From positions 26,580,984-26,644,983 of the forward strand of contig NC_092564.1 of assembly GCF_037975245.1 (NCBI RefSeq): a stretch of DNA of 64,000 nt. Direction: 5' to 3'. Shown here in pieces: positions 13,088 to 25,470 of the stretch. Under the pieces are notes generated by a model. It was not told the DNA's origin. It searched no databases and worked only from the letters and a program-made list of their open reading frames with translations. The stretch's first letter is position 1; every line of letters begins with the position of its first letter. Origin of the DNA: Apostichopus japonicus (Eukaryota; Echinodermata; Holothuroidea; Aspidochirotida; Stichopodidae). The translations under genes were made by a program, and so were the position numbers.

Positions 13088-13200
13088 TTAACTCTCTCAA
13101 AACTGGATTAATTCTAATCCCTCAAACTAGATTACATCTTATCCCTCAAACTAGATTAATTCTTATCCCTCAAACTAGATTAATTTTTATCGCTCAAGCT
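13088..13200. repeat. 24-bp tandem repeat, 4-5 copies
   Basis: Units resembling ATCCCTCAAACTAGATTAAT repeat with a period near 24 bp and decay at both ends. Confidence 0.8.
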
Positions 13201-13481
13201 GGTCTTATTACAGTTACAGTACCTTTAGGCAAGATAAAGCTTGTCACTTGATGATCAAACCTTCAACCAAGGCCATTATATACAAATGAATTTATCGGCT
13301 AGGGGCATGTTTTTTCGATTTACGATTATAAATTGTTGAATGGTTGAGTAAAAACAGCATTTACTAAAACAATTACTCTTTTTTTTGCAGAAGAAACAAT
13401 TGTTACATTGCCTAGTGAGTAATACAACATGATTGGTATAAAGTTACCTAATTATTGAGGATTGTTTGCGTTCCTACAGAG

Positions 13482-14052
13482 GGCGCCAAACATACCGGTC
13501 CTAAAAGAGCTAACAACGACTCTGGGTCATAATGCCCGTCATTTACACTGTTTATAGATCCCCAGAGAGTTTGTAAAGCACTGTAATATATCTCAACCTA
13601 CATACTAAGTTTTTGTTAAAAAATGTTTTAAATGATCTCATCTTCAAAAGTTACGAGAAGAATCGCAAGTAGAACGCCAACATATTCCATTTTGGAGACT
13701 TGGATACAATTTTACTGACCCTCAAAACTTACACTCGTTTTAACAGATGGGACTGAAAATACCTTAAAGAAGCTCTCTGATTGGTTGACAGCCAGACGTG
13801 TGTAAAATTGCCAAATGAACAGTGGGAAACACTTTCGTTGCTAAGATAATGCTAGTTTATCAGTGGTACTAAAAACCAAATGTTAGCTCGTATATATGTC
13901 ACACTGTGTGTGAATTAAATTAGGGAATGTGCAGGTACTTTGCCTACATTGTCTGTAAGATATTCCTCAAAGGAATTCTGAATGATTTCAGAAACTGCAG
14001 CTTGTCACGTTTCACGGGGCTGGAAAGGACCGATATGTCAGCGCCATCCACT
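13482..14052. mobile_element. TIR element, about 570 bp
   Basis: The left arm CAGAGGGCGCCAAACATACC then GGTCCT pairs with the inverted right arm, which contains AGGACCGATATGTCAGCGCC. The arms of about 25 bp differ at several positions and by a small indel. The interior has no transposase-like frame. I found no matching target-site duplication, so the outer limits are approximate. Confidence 0.5.
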
Positions 14053-15609
14053 GATTTATGGGGTGGCTGAAGATCCCCATAACACTCCCTTTAACCAAGT
14101 GTTATATATTAGATTATTGAGTAACACAGCATTTGGTATATATAGTTTACCTATATAACAATTTATGAAAGCCTCTATTTTTCAAGTACATCATTGATGA
14201 TAATATCACATTACAAAACCAAGCTGAGCTATAAATGAGAATGGCAATAACAATTTTTTTAATTTGTTTTTTAAATAAGTACCATTTATTATTATTATTA
14301 TTATTATTAAATATAATAATCCTGACACATTTTCTAGCGAAACATGTTAAAAGGAATGAAAGTATAAAATTACAAGCACACACAGGTATGATAAAGACAT
14401 GGCATTTATACAATGTTTTTAAGATGTAGGGCCCATAGTCCCAAACTATTTACTACTGTACAATTGCTAAAGAAACCATGAGATGGATGTAACAATTTTT
14501 AAAGGAATAAAAAATCGGATAAATATTTCCCGAAAATTTAATGAAAAGAACAAATATAGCACCAACATGTAATAACATTTATATTACAAAACCCGTTGAT
14601 AAATGAAATGAGGTATTTAACAGTGTCTATGTTAGGACTTAGTACTTATGTTAGGACACACTGTAAAATACTATCTACAAAATTGTAATGCTGACATCTG
14701 ATTAGACGACAGAATACTGGATTTTGAGTAAACGTTTATTACTGTATATTTTTTCGTCCTGTCTTTGGTTGTTGCCTTTGAGGAGACTTTGTATTATGCA
14801 AAGGTAACTTTCATGTACTACACTATACAATACTTAGTTTATGATGACTATGACTAACCATAACAAAAATTTTCACAAGAATAGAACACAATTTTCACAA
14901 ATGAGTTTTGAGTCCCATGTTTCTTGCAGAAAAAATAAATATGAGAAAATATCTATCTAGGTAAGTCCACAAAGGAAGGGAGCCAGCTTAAACTTGGTTG
15001 TCCTTGTTACAAATGCAACCAACAAAGAGTGATTGTTGTAATTTTAAAATTTAGCAATTTCAATACTCCATACTAAAATATATGTTAGATTTATAACATG
15101 CACTTGTGGACTGTTCGGTAGTCAGTCAATAATCCGTTCTTTTATGGAATGAATGATTTTAGAAAATACATATACATATGTACACTTTAGATCTCAAACA
15201 GTTGAATTAGAATAAAAGTGATAAGGAAGTGCAAGGAAACTTCATGAAGGCAAGAGCCTTGGGGAAAGCTGAAGAGAAGGGATTCCATTTCAATCTTCAA
15301 GGAGTTTAAAGATGTGTTGACTTTGTCAGTGACTGGGTTAAATATTATCTCTAGAGATGTTTGTCATTAAGAACCTGATGGAATGGGAGGGGAAGGGAGA
15401 GAAGAATGAAAGAAAATGTGACAGGGAACTAGAATTTTCTAGATATTTTAATCCAACCATTAAAGGAACAAATGGTTACTTCACAGATCTAGTCTATCAT
15501 AAATAAATACCATAGTTATAACATGGTTCCACATATAGAACAACTGCACTCAAATTGTTTCCATGTAAGGCTACATACAACGTGAGCAAGTTGAAAACAC
15601 TGGGTGTGA

Positions 15610-16161
15610 GTTCTGAATTTTACACAGAATCAATGCAACGAAGTAACAATTGTGAATGAAGACAACGGTATAGATATGACGGAAGAAACATACACCAGGG
15701 AAGGAATATATATTGATGAGGGCAGTGGTCACACTGCGGGTACAATATTGAATGCAAAGATATGGAGAACAAAGGGAAGTACAGTAGGAATGAAGCAAGA
15801 CTACAGATATTCAACACGTCATGCAACACTTAAGAATGTATCTATAGGTAAGTTATCTACTCCAAAACCTCTGGCATTCAATGTTATGAGAGTGAAAAGG
15901 CAGATGGTTCCTCCTGGACTAACTTCTAGCCCCCCTCCAACTCCAACTGAAGACCCACCCAACCAACTATTTACTCTGAACCAAAAGTTACACCTCCGAC
16001 AACTTAAATGGCTTCAACTACATCTGATGTCACAATTAAAAATACTACTGTCAAGAGTTTTAAACTGTTTCCTAAACGCAGGACTCCGAATTGTAACAGT
16101 GAAAAAATAGTGCGCATGGTTCTTAGATGCTACATGATATTCAGCCATTTGATTAAGAGAC
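15610..16161 (+). pseudogene. Broken reading frame, Thr/Pro-rich in its middle
   Basis: One frame is open from 15,610 to 16,110 and reads FTQNQCNEVTIVNEDNGIDM and later RYSTRHATLKNVSIG, then a Pro/Thr-rich part (SPPPTPTEDPPNQLF). After about 15,975 coding character moves to the +1 frame: YSEPKVTPPTT, a TAA, then MASTTSDVTIKNTTVKSFKL and FPKRRTPNCNSEKIVRM to a TAA at 16,159-16,161. A frameshift plus a stop in an otherwise protein-like sequence suggests a decayed gene. A perfect donor (ATAG|gtaagt at 15,850) suggests the first part may instead be a real exon, perhaps following the acceptor ttttacacag at 15,627. I recognise no family. It may also be a non-coding transcript. Confidence 0.3.
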
Positions 16162-16920
16162 CACAATTATAAGGATGCTCTGATTTTAAAAGTAAATAAA
16201 AAATATAATCCCTCAGATGTTAACATGTTTTTTATGTTTATTATGCAATGGTGGAATAGTAAACTTCTATGATAATTGTCTAAATACTTTCATGTCAACA
16301 ATTTGGCAAAATGGATTGGCAAGATGGCTACTAGTAAGGATTACCAAGCCAAAAACAAGTCTCAAATATGATTTTAACTTTTTGTTGTTGCTGAACTTTT
16401 ATATATAAATATTCTATAATAGGATTATTCATTTTATCCTATTTCATTAATTGGTATTTATTTAATAATTGGAATAAAAATAAAAAATAAATTTTATCAT
16501 TTTTTTGTTATAGCAAATTAACTAACCGATAGATTGCAGCAAATAACATGGAGAAAGTAAAATGTTATTTGATCACAAGAAAATTGGTTAGTGAGAAAGT
16601 CTATTTCACCCACCTACAAGTCTACTAGTTAGTGGCAGCATTTTAGAGAGGAGCCAACATCTATCACAGATCTATGTTTGTACTACCGTTATGCAACAAA
16701 CTCATGGCAGTTTGGGTTTTCACTGACTTCAAGACCAGTCTGGTCTTGATGTGACTTCATTTCCACTTATTGTCAGATGAATGACAACAGCTACAAGGAG
16801 TTTGAAGCACTCGAGGCAGAACAAAAAGTACACTTTTGTTCTTAACTTCAGTCAAAAATCGCAAAACCATTACATAGAGTAGTTTAGTTATCAAAGGAGA
16901 AACAAATTGCGTGTAACATC

Positions 16921-17316
16921 CAACAATGTGGGGACCATCTATAACTGGTGCATTGATAATTCCAAATGTGAATTTCAGCTACCAGCACTGTTGTCTAGGC
17001 AACCTACTGAAAGCATGGAGCCTCATTGGAACATTGTGTGTTCCATTTACCAGCAATGTGGGGACCATCTATAACTGGTGCATTGATAATTTCAAATGTG
17101 CATATTCAGCTACCAGCACTGTTGTCTAGGCAACCTACTGCAAGCATGGAGCCTCATTGGAGCATGGTGTGTTCCATTTACCAGCAATGTGGGGACCATC
17201 TGTAACTGGTGCATTGATAATTTCAAATGTGCATATTCAGCTACCAGCACTGTTGTCTAGGCAACCTACTGACAGCATGCAGCCTCATTGGAACATCGTG
17301 TGTTCCAAAAACCAGC
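16921..17316. repeat. 131-bp tandem repeat, 3 copies, each with an X-box-like palindrome
   Basis: AATGTGGGGACCATCT starts at 16,924, 17,055 and 17,186, an exact 131-bp period, and copies are nearly identical. Each contains GTTGTCTAGGCAAC (16,990-17,003; 17,121-17,134; 17,252-17,265), which fits the RFX X-box half-site pattern RYYNYY-N1-3-RRNRAC. The array ends about 140 bp beyond the stop codon of the LYSMD gene. Confidence 0.9.
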
Positions 17317-17452
17317 CTTGCCTCCACTGCATGCAGCTCCTATTACAATGAAATGACCTTACGATACATTTTCAAACGTCCTGATGACTCCAAGGAATGA
17401 GAACAAGTGAAGGACAAGAATTGAGACAGAAACAAGGAGATGGTTGACGACA

Positions 17453-20400
17453 TCAAACAGGCCAACTACGTTCAGTAATTATTGGTCTTTTCCTACCTCC
17501 TAGAATAGGTGACGTTGACCCTTCCCTGGGCTCCTTGTACCTGTTCACCTCTGGGGAGGGGTGCACATCGACCTCTGACCCCAACTGGTAGCTCTCTTTC
17601 TGACCAAGTGTAGGCGAGATGTGGCTGGGTCTTGTATCCTTTTGAGACATTTGGGGACTTGAAAACTTTGACATGTCATCTTCTACTTCACTTAATCTGA
17701 CGAATAGAATTGAAACGAGGTTGTTACGGAAAATGTCTGACCAATCAGTAAAGACCAATTGCGGACTTCATTGTCATAGGTCATCAACAAGGATAGTTGT
17801 TGTGAACAAGAGTATATGCCAACATTCAAACTTATATGTAACTTTCTTTTGAGATTAAGAGAACGTGAGCACATGGTCAAGTTGACAATCACCATTCATG
17901 ACAAATGATACTTATCACATTTCACAAAGAATCGGCCTAACTTCAAACTGAGAGAAACAAACATGGAAGCATGGCCAATTTGACAATCACAACTGATGCA
18001 CAAAGATTAATTGTTATTTTCTCTATCACCAATTTTACAAACTATGAGTGTAACATACAATAATATTCATTCTGTTGGCCACAGGCCATTTGACCATATT
18101 TCATTCAGCTTTACAACATGTAAATCATGGAAAACTTTCATATTCCTGATACTGTATAGACTTGGATGTAATTTGTCACATTCTGGTGCAATCATTTATA
18201 TCCCTTCTTAGGTCCACTGTGGGATCTCCAATGGGTGCAAAAAAAGATTTACATCATCTCAAAGGGTCCAACAGGATACTCTAGTACTGAACAACTTATT
18301 TACATAACAAAAAGAAATATTCACATCTGCACAGTATGGGAATTCCTCAGATTACAATAACACAAGTTCAAGATAGTGGTCTGAGTTACAATAGATCTGT
18401 ACATAATTCAGCGAGGCCTACCTGCTTTCCATTTCAACTTTCTTCAACTCGTCCCTCCTAAGCTTAATCTGCTTGTCAATCTTATTCAAAAAGTCAAGAG
18501 GATCGCTCTCTTTCTTGTCCTCTGGTTCTTCTTTCCTGCGAAAAAAAAAAATTATCATAATAAAATCACATAGAAACTACTGAATTAACATAGAAAGCTG
18601 AACTTTTATGACATTTGGATGTGTAGAGGTTGTTTTGAAATACATAAGTAAAGTCCAGTCACGATACCCACTACGGTTTCTAGCAGTTTTCACAACTCAC
18701 CTTTCTTCTTCTTCCTTGTCATTTTCTCCGTTGACCGTTTTAGGTGAAGGCCTATTCAACGGGCTTCCGTGAGCTGATGAGACTGTGTTCTCTAAGACAC
18801 TGGCAGGGAGAGGCTGCTCACCAACTGGAATGTACAGGACTGTACGTAGGAAGATACTGTCATTGGTGTATAGCTTGTTGACTCGTTTTAAGGCTTGCAC
18901 CTGCAGAAGACAAAGTTGTAAGTAACAGACTTAGTTGCATACAGTAGGAGTGTTCGGCATGCAAACACGAGATATATGGGTTAAACTCTGTTTGAGTCCT
19001 TATATAGGGTGCCGGTTGTGCTAAAATGGTAGATATTGCAAAATGCCACTTCTTGGAGAACAGTAGTACCTCTAACAATGTCAGGGAGTTGTTATGCTAA
19101 AATGGCATTTGTTTAATTCACAATACTTGAGTGCTACTGTAGTAGAGCTGTTACTTTTCCTGCAGCGAAAAATAATCCTCCATTTTATACAAAATTACGG
19201 ACTTAGGTTTGCTGCAGATCTGTCATACCTATTGAAGATTATTTTTCACAGTGGATTTGTCTTCTATCGACTGCAGGAAGATTGCACAAATTACACCTGC
19301 CACCTAAGTGTAATCGTTTTTGTTTGTTTTGGGGGGGGGGGGATTGTCTTGGTGCGGTGAAAACAGAAAACAATGTGCTATGGAATATGGAATGCTTTTA
19401 GTTATTCCAATCACTGAATTTTTAAACAAGAAGAATTAGCCTACTCTTTGTGGGAAGTGGTTCGGAGAAGCATACCTTATTATTACATTAATCAAAGTCT
19501 CATTTTTTATGGTTAAGCAAACTCTATAAGAATCAACTTACTCTGTTTGTCCTAAATTTAAGGTTCACTGTAACACTGTGTCCCCACCTACGACTGGATA
19601 ATATTGTCTGGGACAATTTTAAACAAGCTCTTATCACATTCCAACCAGTTAAGCACAATATTTATCTAAGCACTGCCCTTTTGACCTCGTGCCCAGATAA
19701 ACAGAACTGGAAATGCAAACAAGCAAGATCTTACACTGTAAAGCAACACGCACAATGCTAATTAGTAGGTCAGTGAATGAAATAACAGATTGAAGCAGAC
19801 TAGTTTTTAAGTAAACAAAGATCACTAGTAGTTGACCTAGAGTAATTCTACATATCAAAGTTTAACCAGAGTGGTAGCACCATAACAATGCAAGTGGCGT
19901 GCTATGAATCTATAGAGACTGCACGTGAAAATAACATAATAAGTTTAAAGATTGTAGAGCAGGAGTTTTCACTCCACATTATGCCAATATAAATTAATCG
20001 CCTTGGCAAACTGAGATGTGTGCAGTATCAAAAAAAATGTTCTGTAATGCTCTTGCCAAAATGCAAATGTGGGACTTGCACAGGTTTGAAATAAAAGTCC
20101 TCCTTGGAGTAAACATTTCCATATTTATACTCTTCCGAATAATAACATTGCAAGGTAAGCCTTGCTTCGCTACTTGTGGATGGATGAGTGAAATAGCTGG
20201 ATACAAGTCCTACTAATTGGCCTTAGACAAAATGAATAATGAGCTTACACTTATATCTTGCACACTACACTGTATACCGATAGCAAGATGTTACTTTGTT
20301 GTCTTTTGTGGGGACAAACTAAAACGAATGACAGAGAATGACCGAATGACAATTGACTTTGTACAGGGTAAATTATCATTTGCGAATAACAGCGAATGAC

Positions 20401-22568
20401 AGCGAATGACAACGAATGACAACGAAGGACAGTGTTGAGTGGAGATAGAATGATTAACGGAGTGGAGTAAATGCGGTTATTGGTTTTCTGCGCAAAAATG
20501 ATTTGAGGAAAATCGCATGTTACGTGGTCGCAGGGTTTTGGTGTAATTTACGGATAGAAACCACAGGGAAAGTTTGTGTGTGAGAATACGCTTGAGTGCT
20601 GTGCATTTTACCTCTGTAGATTTATATAGAAATATATCCGTTTCAAGATTATATTATTGTTAGTTTCTAACAATTAATCTCGGAAAAATGACGTTAATTT
20701 TTTTTTTTAAAATCAGACTTACAATTTCGCTTACTATAAGGTGCGTTTTTATCTTGTCCGTACTTTACTAGATCTAGATACCCACGAAATCTGAACTGTG
20801 ATATCCGGTTGAAGCAAATGTCTGTGCTGTCATTACTGTCATTCGTTTTAGTCAACGCAATTTTTTAGTGTGTACAACATATTGTCATTCGTTATGTGTA
20901 ACGCAATTGTCATTCGTTTTAGTAACACCCCTTTTGTGTTTTAAACTATGATCATGCTTTGGTGGTACCTTTCAAGAAAAGTCACGTAACATAGAATCTG
21001 GCCACTAAAAACAAACAACTTGATCCACTCTCAATGCCAGTCACTTTACATTGAGACTGTAACTGTATGACATTTCAAAGTAGCTTCACAATAGCATTTG
21101 CAGACTAAACTCTACAAGTTGATGATATTTACCAGAGAATGCATCAGTTCACATTTTACATATCCTAGTAGCTAACTAGAACAGTAAGTACTGCTCTCAT
21201 TACATTCCTTTCATTCTATAAGGCCTGCCAGTGCTACCCCTCATCACATCCTAGCATTCTCATTTGAATAACAATTCTTAACATTTCATCTCCATCCATC
21301 GGTACATTCTCCACACACCGTTACTCATTTATATACCTATTGTCTATTTCCAGCTGGTCAGGACAATGTAACTGAAATTTGGTTGGATCTAGTTTAGACT
21401 TTAGAGCTATCATGGCTACTGTAACTGGGGTGATAGGAGGTGTCCTGAAGTTTATTTACGTAAGTTTGTTAGTTTGCTCTTTTATTTTAATTTATGTTCT
21501 TACTGTGTTGAAGTATTTATATTAGCAAAGACCCTTATATATTCTCTTGTATTTATTTTTTTCTGCTCATTGAGAACTGTGGTAGGGTTGGGACTTGTTA
21601 CTATGCAATGGTGCCTACTGATATAAACAATGTGGATTAAAAATGGGATAAAGAACTGATATTACATGGAGTGCATATCCATTAAGAACAGCTATGTACA
21701 ATCAGCTAGCCTAGATCAATGCTGCCTTGTGGTTTTGTTTCAAATGTTTGTACCCTGAATAAAAAAAACTTTCTGATTGTTTTGAAAATTTGAATGCACT
21801 CTATACCTGGCCTCTAAAACTGGTATTCTAGGCCTAAGTGCATAAACATAAACAGGGGAAGTTATGTAACACCACCCCCTTATGTACTCTTTAGTTTTTC
21901 TTAAGCATATTATAAAAATGATATAGGCCTAGTCTATACACCAAGACCACCCCCCCTCCCCCCCCCCTCTCCTCGACTGACTACACATAATAGCAGCGTG
22001 AACTTAGATTCAATGCCCATCTTTATGCAGTAGGACGAACTGAGGCAAAGCCTACATGGGCTAGGCCTAGGCCCCTATGCTTGGTTAGGAATCTAGAGGC
22101 ACTGACTGCAAGTTTAACCTACATATGCGTACGTTAATTAATCAGTCCTACTCCTAGTCTACCTTAGAACAGACAGTTAGCAATCATATGCCAAACAGTA
22201 ATTGTGAAATATAAAATCTAATCACAATAGCCTAGCGTTAAGCTAACTTAGGTTGCAAACCTCACCAAACTATAAACACTGAAACAGTTAGGCTACCTGC
22301 ACGAAAAGTTACGCTATGCCTAATAGAGATTGAGTTAGGGCTCACGTTGTTACTTTACTTATTCTGAAGGCTATGGTTAGCTTTCTCTCCTCACCGTTAT
22401 TCCATACTTGAGAGCAATCCCCTGTAAGGTATCAGTGGAAGTTACATTGTGTGGTATGAATGTCTCTTTAACAGAGCGTTGTGTGCTGCCATAGCTGCGC
22501 CCATAGGATTTTCTTGATCCTCCAAGGCCCAACCTTGTCGTCTCTCCGCCCTTGTTAACAGAAGTCAT
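17453..22568 (-). CDS. LYSMD2: LysM domain-containing protein, LYSMD1/2 type
   Basis: There are four coding exons on the minus strand: 22,568-22,395, 18,900-18,701, 18,535-18,422 and 17,696-17,453. All have GT-AG boundaries and consistent phases (0, 2, 2), giving 243 residues; the human homologues are 227 and 215. The start ATG has an in-frame TGA 18 nt upstream. Residues about 39-83 form the single LysM domain, including DTLQGIALKYGITV and, after the intron, ALKRVNKLYTNDSIFL and LYIPV. The N-terminal RSYGST motif before LysM and the DPLDFLNKIDKQIKL amphipathic segment in exon 3 also match this family. There is no signal peptide or membrane helix, so the protein is cytosolic or nuclear. LysM domains bind N-acetylglucosamine polymers in other proteins, but the animal LYSMD1/2 function is not established. 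RSYGST and DTLQGIALKYG resemble LYSMD2, while NDSIFL and LYIP resemble LYSMD1, so the paralogue is uncertain. Intron 1 (3.5 kb) contains an antisense small-gene exon and a MITE. Confidence 0.92.
20310..20931. mobile_element. 622-bp MITE with TIRs and 6-bp TSD
   Basis: The element begins GGGGACAAACTAAAACGAAT and ends, read inverted, GGGGTGTTACTAAAACGAAT. Both ends are flanked by TTTTGT (20,304-20,309 and 20,932-20,937). The subterminal regions carry several AACGAATGAC units, all pointing inward from each end (about five on the left, four on the right). There is no ORF, so the copy is non-autonomous. It is inserted in intron 1 of the LYSMD gene. The superfamily is not assigned. Confidence 0.82.
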
Positions 22569-22697
22569 TTTGATCCCAAATGATCACCTGAGAACTTCTC
22601 TATCTTTCAGCCAGCGCATTTAGATGATACTATCTCCAAACCCGAGCAATTGAAAGAGTTTCAGAAGGAAGTGATTAAGACCTGCCTACTCGATTAA
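21412..22697 (+). CDS. Two-exon small protein (44 aa), antisense to the LYSMD gene
   Basis: Exon 1 (21,412-21,459) encodes MATVTGVIGGVLKFIY and ends at a strong donor (TAC|gtaagt). Exon 2 (22,611-22,697) follows a strong acceptor (acttctctatctttcag) and encodes PAHLDDTISKPEQLKEFQKE then VIKTCLLD and TAA. Both junctions are phase 0, so the spliced frame is complete at 44 residues. The ATG context (atcATGG) is favourable. The N-terminal 16 residues are hydrophobic with glycines, like a short membrane or mitochondrial anchor, and the rest is acidic-basic and probably helical. I do not recognise it. Exon 1 lies in LYSMD intron 1, and exon 2 lies 43 bp upstream of the LYSMD start on the other strand, so the two transcripts overlap head-on. 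An extra internal exon, or a non-coding role, remains possible. No AATAAA is visible close downstream. Confidence 0.5.
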
Positions 22698-25344
22698 TAC
22701 AGGTTTTGCGAATGGTTAGGCTACGTGACTAATTTTATTGTGCTCTGTAACGTTATGTTTATTGTATGTACCGACGGTTACAAACAATAACACATCAGCT
22801 GCTGTACAACACTACCGAATACGTAAGCACACATGCAAGTAGGCCTACATGAGGCAATAACTTGGCGAGGAAGTAACGGTTTCATACTGCACACTTCCCC
22901 TTGTCCATTCCTCTCAGTCAGTATACTTTTCTGAGAGCATTGGATCTAGTAGTTTGACGAGAAAAGGCCCGCAATTTCGCTGTTCAAATCATATTGTTTT
23001 AGATTACGGATGTAGGGGGTGGGGCTTCTTTGCCTCATCCTCTCCCAAACCTTTTCCCGTTCCCTCCCCGTTCCTTTCCATCCCCTTCCCCTTTTCAGTC
23101 CAACTTGACCCTCTCATCTGCCCTCTTCAAACCCTCTTTTCTCATCCCAAACCCTCTCTTTCTCCCCCTCCCCACCCTTCCCCTTTCCAAACCATCTTCA
23201 GCTTCAGTTAGGTGTTATAAGAGAATGTGTCAGCACTGTACACTATATAATATTTCATCGTGATTTATAGGACTAAAGACTAAAACACGGAGGGGTAGGG
23301 GTGGGAGTGGTGGTCAAACAAGGGTGGGGTGTAGCACATACCGGACACAAGTGTCAGTGACACGTTGGCCTAGGCTTAGGCAGCCAGCTATGCATACATT
23401 GAAGTTTGTTAGTTCGGTAGTGAGAGCAATGAAGTCTGAACCATCAGTTATACCGCCCCCCTCCACTAAGCTAGGGGGTGGGGATCGAGCTAGGGGGAAG
23501 TGGTTTTTAAAATGGACGGTATACGAGCTAAAAAATCGTTTACATTATGTTGTTACTTCGCACAGCTGCATAGGGAAGTGTATATTTGCGGCGCCGTCTC
23601 AGACTTGTTAACCTACATATGTTCTTAGAGTAGACCTTCAAACCTATGATAAGAATAACAAAGAAAATGTGATAAGTGTCAGCTTCTAGTGGCAATATGC
23701 CATCACATATTTACATAATGACAGCTCCCTCTTACAATAAGACTCTCTCACACAAACGGAACAAGATATTTCTTAGCTATTTTGGGCGTTATTCTTCACA
23801 AAATCTGTTATGTAAGCCAATAATGTTGGTTGCATTAATTGTGCCATAAACCTTCTACAAACCACGCACGCCCCTCCCCTCCCTTTAAATTCCATCCCTT
23901 AGATTACCCTCCCTTTAAATACCCACATTCTAACCGTAAAAATACAGTTGTATAATGCCATATCACATTTTTCGCGGCTTGCACTAACTCTGACTAATTA
24001 AATCCAGATTGTGGATAAATTCATTAAGAACTGAATGGACGTTACATCCAAATCCTCTAGAAAGACCTTTGATCATTCTTTTACACCTATTTTTCTGCCA
24101 ACATTTGCGGTTCAGTCGTCACCTGTATTGTGAACCATATATTTGGCGTAAAATTAGACATAATCCTAAGTATGTCAGAGCTCATTCAATCTGATATCAG
24201 CAGTTTGTAAACTGTAGCAACCGAGCTAAGATATATTTTAGAATTGTTGATGAGCGCCCTCTTTATATGGCATGTGCGTCAAGCACCTTTGGTTACCAGT
24301 TGTGTTTGACTCGTAGATGTTGGGAAATTGAAAGTCGACTTGTCAATAATAGTGTAGAGTCAGATGGAACGAGGGGGGGGGGGGGGTGGTTTAAATAGAT
24401 ACACCTCACACACACGCATGTCTGAGAAAAAACCCCACTATTGCAGTTCATTATTATGTAAGGGTGGTACACGAAACTTTTAGACTTATGAGAGGGCCGA
24501 ACAAACCGATGAACTCTGTTAAACATAGATATTATTAGGTCCTACATTTCATATCGACTGTTCGGGGGGGGGGGGGGGTGTTGGTTGTGGTGATGAACAA
24601 AAACTTCCACACTGGCTTGCTGCATTTTAGTTATCATGAATATTGGCCTGACTTATCTTCTCCCCCTCCATTCCACCCTCCCCTTCCATTCCACCCCCCC
24701 CCCCCCCATGTAAAACCTATATGTATAGGTACTCGGACGTTATTGTGTTTCTCGTTTGTTGGTAAAACGTGGAATAATTCTAGAGCCTTTCGTTGGTATA
24801 AGCTGCAATTAAAAACTTGGAAATTGACAGCTCGTCCATGTTCGCATTAGCAACTATCGATCAAAAGTATGAAAAAAACTTTTCAAAATTAATTAGAAAA
24901 AAAGCATTGTTCGTTAGCTATTGGATACGATAACTACAAAAAATGCCAAACGATATGTTGCGTCAGAACCTCCGCAAACTCCAGATACTGTCAGGCGAGA
25001 GTAGCAGAATCTATCATATGAACATGTACTTTGGTTGTATCCGATAAACCCTCACGTCTGTCTTACGTACCGAGAGTATATGCAGCATCGATCACAGTCC
25101 ATTTTCGGGCAAGTATAGCGCCGTGTTGGTAAGTGATATGTAGGCCTATACATATACAACAGGAATACAGAAGAGGTGGTAGGCCTAGGTCGGAAGGTTG
25201 CAGTGGTCTGCGACGTGACGTCATGTGCCGTGTGTATCACTTCACCTTCTTTTATATCGGCCAATATAGTTATATGTTACATGTCAAGTTGAAAAATCAT
25301 AAAATATGTTTTAGAACCTTAAAGCTGCAGTGGTCAAATAAATA

Positions 25345-25470
25345 AATAAAGGCAACGGACTTGCGATCTAAGGATTGCCGTTTTGAGTCCTGGCCAGATC
25401 ATTATGGGTACGTTATGTCCTCCTCTCTTGATCCAGGTGTGTAAATGGGAACCTGCGAGGTAATTTAGTT
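25345..25470 (+). mobile_element. tRNA-derived SINE fragment
   Basis: GGCAACGGACTTGCGATCTA followed by a degenerate B-box (GTTTTGAGTCCTGGC) and the body ending GTGTAAATGGGAACCTGCGA has the order expected of a tRNA-derived SINE: anticodon arm, T-arm, then unrelated body. The A-box half is missing or diverged; (AAAT)n lies immediately upstream. I recall similar bodies in echinoderm repeats, which needs a database check. Confidence 0.55.

Larger units (their letters stand above)
12735..17452. other. Repeat-rich stretch between two minus-strand genes
   Basis: Apart from the separately listed repeats, TIR element and broken frame, I see no convincing exon here. If the 8.8-12.7 kb gene is real, its 5' exons and promoter should lie in this interval. 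A (TTA)n microsatellite sits at about 14,286-14,310. A micro-exon-like segment on the plus strand, about 14,931-14,960, lies between ttcttgcag and gtaagt, but its phase does not connect to the frame at 15.6 kb. Confidence 0.4.

Noticed and set aside
22954-23263. Pro/Ser/Phe-rich open frames on the plus strand
   Set aside because: They translate a C/T-rich low-complexity tract and have no splice context.
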